From: Pseudomonas sp. ADAK13
GTDB lineage: Bacteria > Pseudomonadota > Gammaproteobacteria > Pseudomonadales > Pseudomonadaceae
Length of the DNA: 64,000 bases
Assembly (NCBI RefSeq): GCF_012935715.1
Contig: NZ_CP052860.1
Location: 2,480,001-2,544,000, forward strand
Reading direction: 5' to 3'
Part shown: positions 36,821-45,019 of the stretch, one piece after another
Position numbering within the stretch: position 1 is the first letter of the stretch
Layout: each line of letters begins with the position of its first letter
Notes under the pieces: model-generated
What the model saw: only the letters and a program-made list of their open reading frames with translations
Databases searched by the model: none
What the model was told of the DNA's origin: nothing
Program-made: the position numbers and the translations under genes

Positions 36821-37762
36821 ATGTCCTCTCGCGAAATCCGCATCGCCACCCGTAAAAGCGCCCTGGCCTTATGGCAGGCCGAGTACGTCAAAGCACGCCT
36901 TGAGCAAGCCCATCCCGGCCTCAAGGTGTCCCTGGTGCCCATGGTCAGTCGCGGCGACAAGCTGCTTGATTCGCCGCTGTCGAAAATCGGCGGCAAGGGC
37001 CTGTTCGTCAAGGAACTGGAAACCGCGCTGCTGGAGCACGAAGCCGACATCGCCGTGCATTCGATGAAAGACGTGCCCATGGACTTCCCTGAAGGCCTGG
37101 GCCTGTTTTGCATCTGCGAGCGAGAAGACCCGCGCGATGCCTTCGTTTCCAACACCTACGCCTCTCTGGACGAACTGCCGCTGGGCAGCATCGTCGGCAC
37201 CTCCAGCCTGCGTCGCCAGGCACAGTTGCTGACCCGTCGTCCGGACCTGCAAATCCGCTTCCTGCGGGGCAACGTCAATACGCGCCTGGCCAAGCTGGAC
37301 GCCGGTGAATATGACGCGATCATCCTCGCGGCGGCCGGCTTGATTCGCCTGGGCTTTGAAGACCGCATCACCTCGGCCATCAGTGTCGAAGACAGCTTGC
37401 CGGCTGGCGGGCAGGGCGCCGTGGGTATCGAATGCCGCACCGCCGACAGCGAAATTCATGCGCTGCTCAAGCCTCTGGACCACCACGACACCGAAATTCG
37501 CGTCACCGCCGAACGGGCCCTGAACAAGCACCTCAACGGTGGTTGCCAGGTGCCCATCGCCTGCTACGCCGTGCTTGAGGGCGAGAACCTCTGGCTGCGT
37601 GGCCTGGTGGGCGACCCGAGTGGCGGGTTGCTGCTCACTGCCGAAATTCGCGGGCCGCAAAGCGAGGCGACCAGCCTTGGCATCAAAGTCGCCGAAGAAC
37701 TGCTCGAAAAAGGCGCCGGTGCCATTCTGCAAGCGGTGTACGGCGAGGCCGGTCCGCAGTGA
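36821..37762 (+). CDS. hemC: Porphobilinogen deaminase (hydroxymethylbilane synthase)
   Basis: A 313-residue enzyme that joins four porphobilinogens to hydroxymethylbilane in haem synthesis. The dipyrromethane cofactor is attached to Cys242 in [10 protein letters not shown]. The domain-1 [14 protein letters not shown], the VHSMKDVPM motif and SSLRRQAQL, with its arginines, are all present. Its last 4 bases overlap hemD, so the two are coupled. An ANR-like box and -10 precede it. Confidence 0.97.
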   Translation: MSSREIRIATRKSALALWQAEYVKARLEQAHPGLKVSLVPMVSRGDKLLDSPLSKIGGKGLFVKELETALLEHEADIAVHSMKDVPMDFPEGLGLFCICEREDPRDAFVSNTYASLDELPLGSIVGTSSLRRQAQLLTRRPDLQIRFLRGNVNTRLAKLDAGEYDAIILAAAGLIRLGFEDRITSAISVEDSLPAGGQGAVGIECRTADSEIHALLKPLDHHDTEIRVTAERALNKHLNGGCQVPIACYAVLEGENLWLRGLVGDPSGGLLLTAEIRGPQSEATSLGIKVAEELLEKGAGAILQAVYGEAGPQ

Positions 37763-38526
37763 CGCAATGGCGTGTGCTGCTGACGCGGCCTGCCGAGGAG
37801 TCGGCAGCCCTGGCGGCGACGTTATCCGAGGAGGGTATTTTCAGCAGCTGCCTGCCGTTGCTGGAGATTGAGGCGCTGCCTGTCACGGCTGAACAGCAGG
37901 CGGCTTTTCGCGTGCTGGACCGCTATGACGCAGTGATCGTGGTGAGCAAGCCGGCGGCGCGTCTGGGCTTGCAGTTGTTGGCTCAACACTGGCCACAACC
38001 TCCCACGTTGCCGTGGTTTACCGTCGGCGCTGCTACGGCCCAGGTGCTGGCCGACCACGGCCTCGATGTCAGCTATCCCGAGCAGGGCGATGACAGTGAG
38101 GCCTTGCTTGAGCTGGCCGCCTTGCGCGAGGCTATCGCAGGGCCCGGGGCGCGGGTGCTGATCCTGCGGGGCGAGGGTGGCAGAGAGCTGCTGGCTGAGC
38201 GTTTACGCGAGCAAGGTGCTAGTGTCGACTATCTGGAGTTGTATCGCCGTTTCCTGCCGGATTACGACAGTGCAACCCTGACCCAGCGCATAAACGTGGA
38301 ACGCTTGAACGGCGTGGTGGTCAGCAGTGGGCAGGGTTTTTTACACCTGCAAGCCCTGGCCGGCGCAGATTGGCCCCTGGTGGCCCGGCTGCCGTTGTTC
38401 GTGCCCAGCCCGCGAGTCGCCGAGATGGCGCGTGCCGCTGGCGCGCAAGAAGTTGTGGATTGTCGTGGCGCCAGTGCCGCGGCTTTGTTAGTGGCGTTAC
38501 GGAGTCATTCCGTTCCCACTCTCTAA
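37759..38526 (+). CDS. hemD: Uroporphyrinogen-III synthase
   Basis: A 255-residue enzyme that closes and inverts ring D of hydroxymethylbilane to uroporphyrinogen III. The family is divergent in sequence, but this protein has the typical start [21 protein letters not shown], the [18 protein letters not shown] segment, and the later [20 protein letters not shown] 37759 overlaps the hemC end (GTGA). It is followed by hemX after 18 bases. Confidence 0.92.
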   Translation: MTQWRVLLTRPAEESAALAATLSEEGIFSSCLPLLEIEALPVTAEQQAAFRVLDRYDAVIVVSKPAARLGLQLLAQHWPQPPTLPWFTVGAATAQVLADHGLDVSYPEQGDDSEALLELAALREAIAGPGARVLILRGEGGRELLAERLREQGASVDYLELYRRFLPDYDSATLTQRINVERLNGVVVSSGQGFLHLQALAGADWPLVARLPLFVPSPRVAEMARAAGAQEVVDCRGASAAALLVALRSHSVPTL

Positions 38527-38544
38527 TACGCAAAGGATGGATAC

Positions 38545-39660
38545 GTGAGCGAAACAGCCTTGCCTAAAGATGAAGCTCAGCCCGCGCTTGAAGCGCCTGT
38601 TGAGACCCCGGTCACAGCCCCGCGCCGTGGCAACGGCCTGGCTATCGTGGCCCTGTTGCTCGGTGCTGCTGGCGTTGCCGCCGGTGGATGGGGGATCTGG
38701 CAGGTCCGCGCACTGCAGGCGAGCAGCCAGCAACAGCTGGGCCAAGTGCAAACCCTGGACGATCAATCCCAGAGCCTCAAGCAAAGCCAACAGCAGCTGT
38801 CGGCACGCCTGGGGCAACTGCCAGGCGCTGATGAGCTGGAAGAGCGCCGTCGGTTGGTGGCGCAATTGCAGGGTGATCAACAGCGCTTGAGCCAGCGCCT
38901 GGAAACCGTGTTGGGGGCCAGCCGCCAGGACTGGCGCCTGGCCGAAGCCGAGCACCTGATTCGCCTGGCCAGCCTGCGGCTTTCCGCCTTGCAGGACATC
39001 AACAGCGCTCAGGCGCTGGTCCAGGGCGCTGACGAAATCCTCCGCGAGCAGAGCGACCCGGGTTCCTATGCCGCGCGTGAGCAGTTGGCCAAGAGCCTCG
39101 CTGCCCTGCGCAATATCGAACAGCCGGACCGCACCGGGCTGTACCTGCAACTGGCCGCCTTGCGCGACCAGGTCGTGCAACTGGCGGCCATCGCCCCGGA
39201 ATACCAGCTCCCGGAAGCCGCCAATGAGGGCCGTCTGACCGCCGATACGGACAACCGCTGGAGCCAGTGGTGGGAGCAGATCTCGCGGTATTTTCGCATC
39301 GACTTCAACCCCGATGACAACATTCGCCCGCTCTTGGCGGGGCAGGGCCTGAACCAGGTCCGCCTGGCCCTGAGCCTGGCGCTGGAGCAGGCCCAATGGG
39401 CAGCGCTCAATGGCGAGCCGGCGGTGTATAGCCGATCCCTGGGCGAGGCCCGCAGCGTGTTGCAGGACAACTTCAATCAAGACAACCCGCAAAGCAAAGC
39501 CATGCTGGCGCGTATTGCCGAGCTCGAGCCCAAGGCCGTCTCGGTGGTGACGCCAGACCTGGCCGCGAGCCTGGCTGCCGTGCAGGCTTACCTTGACCGT
39601 CGCCACCTGTCTGCCGAAGAAGCCAAGGCTTCCGCTGGCAAGCCGGCGACCCAGGAGTAA
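38545..39660 (+). CDS. hemX: HemX, uroporphyrinogen-III C-methyltransferase-like membrane protein
   Basis: A 371-residue inner-membrane protein of the HemX family. A short cytoplasmic N-terminus is followed by one transmembrane helix (about 33-55, LAIVALLLGAAGVAAGGWGIW) and a long periplasmic coiled coil rich in Gln (about 55-130), then a conserved domain with EAEHLIRLASLRLSALQDI and NRWSQWWEQISRYFRI. Although often annotated as a methyltransferase, it lacks the SAM domain. The role in haem synthesis is unproven. The GTG at 38545 has AAGGAT upstream. Confidence 0.9.
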   Translation: MSETALPKDEAQPALEAPVETPVTAPRRGNGLAIVALLLGAAGVAAGGWGIWQVRALQASSQQQLGQVQTLDDQSQSLKQSQQQLSARLGQLPGADELEERRRLVAQLQGDQQRLSQRLETVLGASRQDWRLAEAEHLIRLASLRLSALQDINSAQALVQGADEILREQSDPGSYAAREQLAKSLAALRNIEQPDRTGLYLQLAALRDQVVQLAAIAPEYQLPEAANEGRLTADTDNRWSQWWEQISRYFRIDFNPDDNIRPLLAGQGLNQVRLALSLALEQAQWAALNGEPAVYSRSLGEARSVLQDNFNQDNPQSKAMLARIAELEPKAVSVVTPDLAASLAAVQAYLDRRHLSAEEAKASAGKPATQE

Positions 39661-39665
39661 GGCCG

Positions 39666-40907
39666 ATGAAGCGTTTCTACGTGATCCTGGTGCTGGCGAT
39701 TGCGATCGCCCTGGCGCTGGCTGTGGGCATTTCGAAACACACCGGCTACGTGCTGATTACTTATCCCCATGTGCTGCATTACGAGTCCGGGCTGTGGTCG
39801 ACGCTGGTGGCGTTGTTTGCCATCGGCCTGGCGATCTACCTGGTCAGGGCGCTGTTGGGCCTGGTGCTGACCTCGGGTGGTGTGGTCAACCCGTGGTCGC
39901 GGCGCAATCGCAGCCGTCGGGTCCAGGTCGCCATCGAGCAAGGCCAGATGGACCTCGCCGAAGGGCGCTGGGCCAGTGCCGAGCGTCACTTGCACCGTGC
40001 CGCCGAAGCCGAACGCCAGCCCTTGCTGTATTACCTCGGCGCTGCCCGCGCGGCCAACGAACAGGGGCGTTATGAAGAGGCAGACGGCCTGCTGGAGCGC
40101 GCGCTTGAGCGCCAGCCCCAGGCCGAACTGGCGGTGGCGTTGAGTCATGCGCAGTTGCAGGTGGACCGTGGCGACACCGAGGGTGCGCTGGTCACCTTGC
40201 AAGCCATGCATGAGCGTCATCCGCATAACGTCCAGGTACTGCGCCAGTTGCAGCGCCTGTATCAACAGCGCGGTGACTGGTCTTCGGTGATTCGGCTGCT
40301 GCCGGAACTGCGCAAGGACAAGGTACTGCCACCTGCCGAGTTGGCCGACCTGGAGCGTCGCGCCTGGGGTGAGAACCTGACGTTGGCGGCCCAGCGCGAA
40401 GAGCAGGGTGAGGCGGGCCAGCAATCCCTTGAACGGGCGTGGCAGCAACTGACTTCGGCCCAGCGCCAGGAGCCGCAACTGGTTCTGGCTTACGCCGAAC
40501 AGCTGCGTCAATTGAGCGCGGACGCCAAGGCCGAAGAAGTGCTGCGCGGTGCGCTCAAACGCGAGTACGACAGCCACCTGATCAGGCTCTACGGATTGCT
40601 GCGTGGCAGCGACCCGGCGAAGCAGTTGAAGTTTGCCGAAGGCTGGCTCAAGGACCATCCGGGCGATGCCAGCCTGCTGCTGACCCTTGGCCGCCTGTGC
40701 CTGCAAAACAGCTTGTGGGGTAAGGCGCGGGACTATCTGGAAAGCAGCCTGCAGGTACAACGCAACCCCGAAGCCTGCGCCGAACTGGCACGCTTGCTGG
40801 CACAGTTGGGCGACACCGAGCGCAGCAACCAGTTGTTCCAGGAAGGCCTGGGCTTGCTGGACAAGCGTTTGCTGGCGGCACCGCTGCCAGTGCCGGCGCG
40901 GGTTTGA
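39666..40907 (+). CDS. hemY: HemY, TPR-containing membrane protein
   Basis: A 413-residue HemY family protein. Two N-terminal membrane helices (about 4-22 and 42-62) are followed by a tetratricopeptide-repeat region (about 90-390). The N-terminal motif MKRFYVILVLAIAIALALAVG and HTGYVLITY are typical of HemY_N. With hemX it forms the tail of the hem operon. It probably scaffolds the late haem enzymes, but this is not shown by the sequence. AGGAG precedes the ATG by about 5 bases. Confidence 0.92.
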   Translation: MKRFYVILVLAIAIALALAVGISKHTGYVLITYPHVLHYESGLWSTLVALFAIGLAIYLVRALLGLVLTSGGVVNPWSRRNRSRRVQVAIEQGQMDLAEGRWASAERHLHRAAEAERQPLLYYLGAARAANEQGRYEEADGLLERALERQPQAELAVALSHAQLQVDRGDTEGALVTLQAMHERHPHNVQVLRQLQRLYQQRGDWSSVIRLLPELRKDKVLPPAELADLERRAWGENLTLAAQREEQGEAGQQSLERAWQQLTSAQRQEPQLVLAYAEQLRQLSADAKAEEVLRGALKREYDSHLIRLYGLLRGSDPAKQLKFAEGWLKDHPGDASLLLTLGRLCLQNSLWGKARDYLESSLQVQRNPEACAELARLLAQLGDTERSNQLFQEGLGLLDKRLLAAPLPVPARV

Positions 40908-40922
40908 CGTAGGAATCAGCGT

Positions 40923-40958
40923 AAGGGTTGGCTCAGAACTGTCCTGCTGCCAACCCTT
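40923..40958 (+). terminator. Hairpin ending the hemCDXY operon
   Basis: AAGGGTTGGC (40923-40932) and GCCAACCCTT (40949-40958) form a perfect 10-bp stem with a 16-base loop, 16 bases after hemY. No T-run follows, so termination may need Rho. Confidence 0.55.
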
Positions 40959-41144
40959 CAATATCGCCGAATAGCTGTAGTCAATACGGCTTGTAGTAAA
41001 CTCCTACGCAGACGAGCGTTTAATCGCTCCACTTCTGACGGGATATCCCTACGCTCTCGCGGAATCGTCTGCTCCGGCGCGTATTGAAAGGGGTAAGGCC
41101 TTTCCTCTACCGTAACTACCTATCTCTTGCGTTGCGGATAAACA

Positions 41145-41666
41145 ATGTCTTTGGCCCCCTCACGCTCCCTGTTCCTCCTGGCTTTTTTGGCCGGTGCGCT
41201 GACGCTGGGCGCGTCCTTTTACCTGGAATACGCCGCGCTTCTGCGTCCTTGTTTCCTGTGCCAGGTGCAACGCATTCTTGTGGCTGCCTTCACGCTGATC
41301 AATCTGGTGGCGGCGATTCACGGACCCAGGCGGTCCGGGATCTACCTGTATTGGCTGGCGAGCATGGGTTGCGCCGTACTGGGGGCTATCACCGCTGTAC
41401 GGCAGGTGCTGCTGCAGAATACGCCGCCGGAACAGCTGCCGGCCTGTTGGCCCGGCCTCCAATACATGATCGAGAACCTGTCGCTTCGGGAGACGGTAGC
41501 GCTGATCTTCAAGGGCACCGTCGACTGCGTGGAAATCAACTGGACGCTGTTCGACTTGAGTATTCCCGAGTGGAGCCTGCTGTTCTTCGTCGCCATGTTG
41601 ATCCTTGGCGTGGCGCAGTTCTCACGGTTGCTGCTAAGCCAGCGTTTTGGCCTTGCTCGGCACTGA
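41145..41666 (+). CDS. dsbB: Disulfide bond formation protein B
   Basis: A 173-residue four-helix inner-membrane quinone oxidoreductase that reoxidises periplasmic DsbA. The first redox pair is CFLC in RPCFLCQVQR. The second pair is formed by the Cys of QLPACWPG and the Cys of KGTVDCVEIN. The helices are visible. Pseudomonads carry two dsbB-type genes; this one corresponds by position to dsbH/dsbB next to algQ. A frame in another phase (41084 onwards) is a shadow. The Shine-Dalgarno before ATG 41145 is weak. Confidence 0.93.
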   Translation: MSLAPSRSLFLLAFLAGALTLGASFYLEYAALLRPCFLCQVQRILVAAFTLINLVAAIHGPRRSGIYLYWLASMGCAVLGAITAVRQVLLQNTPPEQLPACWPGLQYMIENLSLRETVALIFKGTVDCVEINWTLFDLSIPEWSLLFFVAMLILGVAQFSRLLLSQRFGLARH

Positions 41667-41743
41667 CAGGTGTCCGCTGGTTGTAGGAAGGGATTAAACA
41701 CTTGTATGAACTTTCTCTCCTGCGTACCTTGATGCCATAGTCA

Positions 41744-41765
41744 TGCGGGCATAATCTGGCCCGCA
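41744..41765. promoter_or_regulatory. Palindrome around a CATAAT -10 upstream of algQ
   Basis: TGCGGGC (41744-41750) and GCCCGCA (41759-41765) are perfect inverted repeats flanking ATAATCTG. The CATAAT at 41750-41755 overlaps as a candidate -10. It may be the algQ promoter with a repressor site. Confidence 0.4.
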
Positions 41766-41872
41766 CGCGTTATTGAAACAGACTGTTCGATGCACCTTTG
41801 CCCGGTGGCCGCTTTAACCTTGAAGTGTTGCGCGGGCAGTGGGTGGCGCCCCTATAGGGAAGAGAGATCATC

Positions 41873-42331
41873 ATGCTGGAAAGTTGTCAGAATGCTCAGG
41901 AACGCTGGGGTGGGGTGCACAAACTGATCGATGGTTGGTTGAAAGCGCGTCACGAACTGGTTCGGGCCTTTGATGCTCTCGGTGCCAAGCCCGAAGCGCT
42001 AGGCGAGAACCGCAAGCCATTGCAGGAATTCTGCGGCGTACTGGTGGACTACGTCTCTGCGGGGCACTTCGGTGTCTACGAGCAGTTGACCAAAGAGGCC
42101 GAGGCCTTCGACGATCAACGTGGCCTGGACCTGGCCGAGACGATTTACCCGCGCATCGACGTCATTACCGAGAAGCTGCTGGCCTTCAATGACCTGTGTG
42201 ATGCCGGCAAGTGTGTTGCAGAAAAATTCAAAGAGTTGGGCGGTTTGCTTCATGAGCGTTTCGAGCTGGAAGATTGCCTGATCGAAGTGCTGCACAACGC
42301 TCACAAGGAAGAGTTGACGGCCAAGGCCTGA
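41873..42331 (+). CDS. algQ: Rsd/AlgQ, anti-sigma-70 factor
   Basis: A 152-residue Rsd/AlgQ family protein that binds sigma-70 region 4 and lowers housekeeping transcription; AlgQ also promotes alginate and siderophore genes in P. aeruginosa. The conserved N-terminus [23 protein letters not shown], the [16 protein letters not shown] segment and the C-terminal [13 protein letters not shown] are present. AGGGAAGAGAG precedes the ATG. A bidirectional terminator follows. Confidence 0.96.
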   Translation: MLESCQNAQERWGGVHKLIDGWLKARHELVRAFDALGAKPEALGENRKPLQEFCGVLVDYVSAGHFGVYEQLTKEAEAFDDQRGLDLAETIYPRIDVITEKLLAFNDLCDAGKCVAEKFKELGGLLHERFELEDCLIEVLHNAHKEELTAKA

Positions 42332-42345
42332 CTCGCCGCAACACA

Positions 42346-42375
42346 AAAAAACGGTGCGCATTGCGCACCGTTTTT
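42346..42375. terminator. Bidirectional terminator between algQ and the FKBP gene
   Basis: AAAAACGGTGCGCA and TGCGCACCGTTTTT form a perfect 14-bp stem around a single T, with A and T tracts on both sides. Confidence 0.93.
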
Positions 42376-42384
42376 CGTTGGGGT

Positions 42385-43050
42385 TCAGGCACCCGCGCCG
42401 AGCAATTCGATCTCGAATACCAGCGGCGTATAAGGCGGGATCAACTCGCCAGCGCCGTCAGCGCCATAGGCCTGGCTGGATGGAATCACCAGGCGCCATT
42501 TCGCGCCCACCGGCATCTGTTGCAACGCGCTGCGCCAGCCGCTGATCATACTGTCCAGACGAAACCACTGCGGCTGTGTGCTCTTGTCGAAGACGGTCCC
42601 GTCGGGTAACCGCCCCACGTAATTCACTTGCACGCGATCATCGGCCGCCGGCTTTTTCCCGGTGCCAGGGGCCAGTTCGGTCAGCAGGATGCCGTCTGCC
42701 AATTCGCGCACACCACTTTTGGATTTCTCGCTGGCCAAAAATTGTTGCTCGGCCGCGAGTGCCTTTTCACTTTGGGGGGCGCGATTGTCTGGTGCGTTTT
42801 GCGCTTCGTGCTGGGCAAGAATCTGTTCGATGCGTGTGTCGTCCAGGGCCAGCGGCTTGCCTTGGTAGGCCTGTTTGAGGCCGTCGATCAACGCCTCCAT
42901 TTGCAGGCCCGGCATCTCCTGGCGCAGGCGTTCACCCAGGCTCGCGCCCAGGCTGTAGGCCAGGTCGTGGTCATCTTTGGACGGGGATTTCTCGCTCGCG
43001 TTGGCCACTGAAAGCGCCACGCTCAACACTAAAAAAAGGTAACGCGACAT
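42385..43050 (-). CDS. FKBP-type peptidyl-prolyl isomerase
   Basis: A 221-residue periplasmic isomerase. A signal peptide (1 to about 20, ending VANA) is followed by an FKBP_N dimerisation domain (about 25-110) and a C-terminal FKBP domain (about 120-220) with VQVNYVGRLPDGTVFDKS, MPVGAKWRLVIPSSQAYG and PPYTPLVFEIELL. This is the FkpA/FklB arrangement. ATG 43050 is preferred because GGAGAATGCCC lies 7 bases upstream; ATG 43056 would be too close to it. It lies between algQ and algP as in P. aeruginosa. Confidence 0.93.
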   Translation of the reverse strand: MSRYLFLVLSVALSVANASEKSPSKDDHDLAYSLGASLGERLRQEMPGLQMEALIDGLKQAYQGKPLALDDTRIEQILAQHEAQNAPDNRAPQSEKALAAEQQFLASEKSKSGVRELADGILLTELAPGTGKKPAADDRVQVNYVGRLPDGTVFDKSTQPQWFRLDSMISGWRSALQQMPVGAKWRLVIPSSQAYGADGAGELIPPYTPLVFEIELLGAGA

Positions 43051-43242
43051 GGGCATTCTCCAGCCGAAAGTGCGATGGATTATGCCAGTGTGAATGCTTA
43101 AAAAGTGGCGTGGTTTTTCGTTATATCGATAAGAATTTTCGTGCGGTGCAACGCAAGCCAATCGATACTGTCAACATGCCCTAGCGGCGGTAAGAGCAGA
43201 GGGCTAGTATGAGCCGCACCCACGTCAGCCAGGAGGTAAACC

Positions 43243-44511
43243 ATGTCGGCCAAACAGAAGCCTGTAAATACCCCGTTGCATTTGCTCCAACAACTTTCGG
43301 GCAGCCTGCTCGAACATTTGGAAAGCGCTTGTTCACAAGCCTTGGCTGATGCTGAGAAGTTGCTCGCCAAGCTGGAAAAGCAACGCGGCAAAGCTCAGGA
43401 AAAACTGCACAAATCCCGTACCAAACTGCAAGGCGCAGCGACCGCTGGCAAAGCCAAGGCACAAGCCAAAGCCAAGGACGCCGTCAAAGAACTTGAGGAC
43501 TTGCTCGACGCCCTCAAGGATCGTCAATCCGACACCCGCACCTACATTTCCCAACTCAAGCGTGATGCTTCCGAGAGCCTGAAACTGGCTCAGGGCGTTG
43601 GTCGTGTGAAGGAAGCTGTCGGCAAAGTGCTGAGCACCCGTGCTCCGGCTAAAGCCGTTGCAGCCAGCGCGGCGAAAAAGCCAGCCAGCAAGGCAGTCGC
43701 CGCCAAGGCACCTGCAAAAGCTGCGACCAAGCCTGCGGTAAAAGCACCGTCCAAACCGGCTGCCAAAACGGCTGCTGCCAAGCCAGCCGCTAAAACTGCT
43801 GCTGCAAAACCGGCGGCCAAGCCAGCTGCTAAAACTGCTGCCGCGAAACCGGCTGCGAAGCCAGCCGCTAAAACTACTGCTGCCAAACCGGCAGCCAAGC
43901 CAGCTGCTAAAACCGCTGCTGCGAAACCGGCAGCCAAGCCAGCGGCTAAGCCTGCTGCTGCGAAACCAGCTGCCAAACCGGCTGCTAAAACTGCTGCTGC
44001 GAAACCAGCTGCCAAACCGGCTGCTAAAACTGCTGCTGCGAAACCAGCTGCCAAACCGGCTGCTAAAACTGCTGCTGCGAAACCAGCTGCCAAGCCAGCA
44101 GCTAAACCTGCTGCTGCGAAACCAGCTGCCAAGCCGGCTGCTAAACCTGCTGCTGCGAAACCGGCAGCCAAGCCAGCGGCTAAACCAGCTGCTGCAAAAC
44201 CAGCCGCCAAGCCGGCTGCTAAAACTGCTGCTGCGAAACCAGCTGCCAAGCCAGCGGCTAAACCAGCCGCCGCAAAACCTGCTGCCAAGCCAGCCGCCAA
44301 GCCAGCTGCTGCAAAACCTGCTGCTGCAAAACCAGCGGTCAAGCCAGCCGCCGCCAAGCCTGCACCGGCCAAGCCAGCGACGCCAGCGACGCCAGCTGCA
44401 AAGCCTGCGACCCCGGCCGCACCTGCTGCCAGCACCGCAGCGCCAACCGCTCCGGCCAGCAGCACGCCTGCACCGGCAGCGCCAAGCGTCACCCCAACCA
44501 GCGCTTCCTAA
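43243..44511 (+). CDS. algP: AlgP, histone H1-like DNA-binding protein
   Basis: A 422-residue protein. The N-terminal domain (about 1-125) is helical and coiled-coil, with LLQQLSGSLLEHLESACSQA and LEDLLDALKDRQSDTRTYIS. The rest is a low-complexity Lys/Pro/Ala tail, with 13-residue repeats at about 185-353, and a Ser/Thr/Pro/Ala end. AlgP (AlgR3) binds DNA like eukaryotic histone H1 and supports algD expression in P. aeruginosa. AGGAGG lies 7 bases upstream of the ATG. The opposite strand is also open over the repeat, a composition effect. Confidence 0.95.
   Translation: MSAKQKPVNTPLHLLQQLSGSLLEHLESACSQALADAEKLLAKLEKQRGKAQEKLHKSRTKLQGAATAGKAKAQAKAKDAVKELEDLLDALKDRQSDTRTYISQLKRDASESLKLAQGVGRVKEAVGKVLSTRAPAKAVAASAAKKPASKAVAAKAPAKAATKPAVKAPSKPAAKTAAAKPAAKTAAAKPAAKPAAKTAAAKPAAKPAAKTTAAKPAAKPAAKTAAAKPAAKPAAKPAAAKPAAKPAAKTAAAKPAAKPAAKTAAAKPAAKPAAKTAAAKPAAKPAAKPAAAKPAAKPAAKPAAAKPAAKPAAKPAAAKPAAKPAAKTAAAKPAAKPAAKPAAAKPAAKPAAKPAAAKPAAAKPAVKPAAAKPAPAKPATPATPAAKPATPAAPAASTAAPTAPASSTPAPAAPSVTPTSAS
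43795..44301 (+). repeat. Tandem 39-bp repeats in algP (13-residue KPAA units)
   Basis: About 13 units, reading (T/P)AAAKPAAKPAAK, follow one after another from residue 185. The third to ninth codons are strongly conserved at DNA level, so the tract could change in copy number. A shorter 9-residue unit precedes it. Confidence 0.9.
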
Positions 44512-44969
44512 GTGCCGGTGACCGAGGCGCGCAGCTGATGCAGCGCGTCGTGGTCAAGGTTGGCGGCTTCGGCCGCCAGTCCTTCAAGCCACGCTTGAGT
44601 TCCCCCCTCGGCCCTCGGCCAACCCTGCGTCACGTCTTCCAGGCGCGATAAGAGCAGCCGCTCTGCTTCCAGTTCCAAAGCCTTGACCTGTTCCCGCAAC
44701 GCTCCCAGCTCAGCGTCGTGCTGCGCCATGGCCCGCCATTGCGTGCGTACCTGCCGCAGCGGTTCAACCACCTCGGCCTGCCACGGCCCGGCTATTTGCC
44801 GCAGTGCCTGCAAACGCGACGGCTGCGGCGCCACACCACGTTGCTCCAGCCATAGCCCGCACAGCACCAGGCACACATCAGCCCCTTGCGCCTGCAAGCG
44901 CAGGCACGCGTCCTCGACGCCCGGGCGGGCGTAAGTCGAGAGGGCAAAGCTCCACAGGTCAGCGCACAT
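44508..44969 (-). CDS. TIGR02444 family protein
   Basis: A 153-residue protein matching the TIGR02444 family, whose members have LWSFALSTYARPGVEDACLRLQ at the start. A Leu/Glu-rich coiled coil follows (about 80-115, LGALREQVKALELEAERLLL). ATG 44969 is chosen because the family starts MCADLWSF; a TTG at 44993 is in frame. It converges on algP and overlaps its end by 4 bases. The function is unknown. The ABC-F gene is divergent. Confidence 0.82.
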   Translation of the reverse strand: MCADLWSFALSTYARPGVEDACLRLQAQGADVCLVLCGLWLEQRGVAPQPSRLQALRQIAGPWQAEVVEPLRQVRTQWRAMAQHDAELGALREQVKALELEAERLLLSRLEDVTQGWPRAEGGTQAWLEGLAAEAANLDHDALHQLRASVTGT

Positions 44970-45019
44970 ATTCACACCCAAGCCAGCGGCCAACGAAGCT
45001 GGTAGACTCCGCCGCCATT

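Noticed and set aside
41084..41686. Alternative plus-strand frame over dsbB
   Set aside because: It lacks the CFLC motif in context and membrane helices; the 41145 frame is complete DsbB.
43590..44492. Open frame of 300 residues on the minus strand across algP
   Set aside because: It is the antisense of the Lys/Pro/Ala repeat and reads as Gly/Ala-rich low complexity; it has no start signal of its own.
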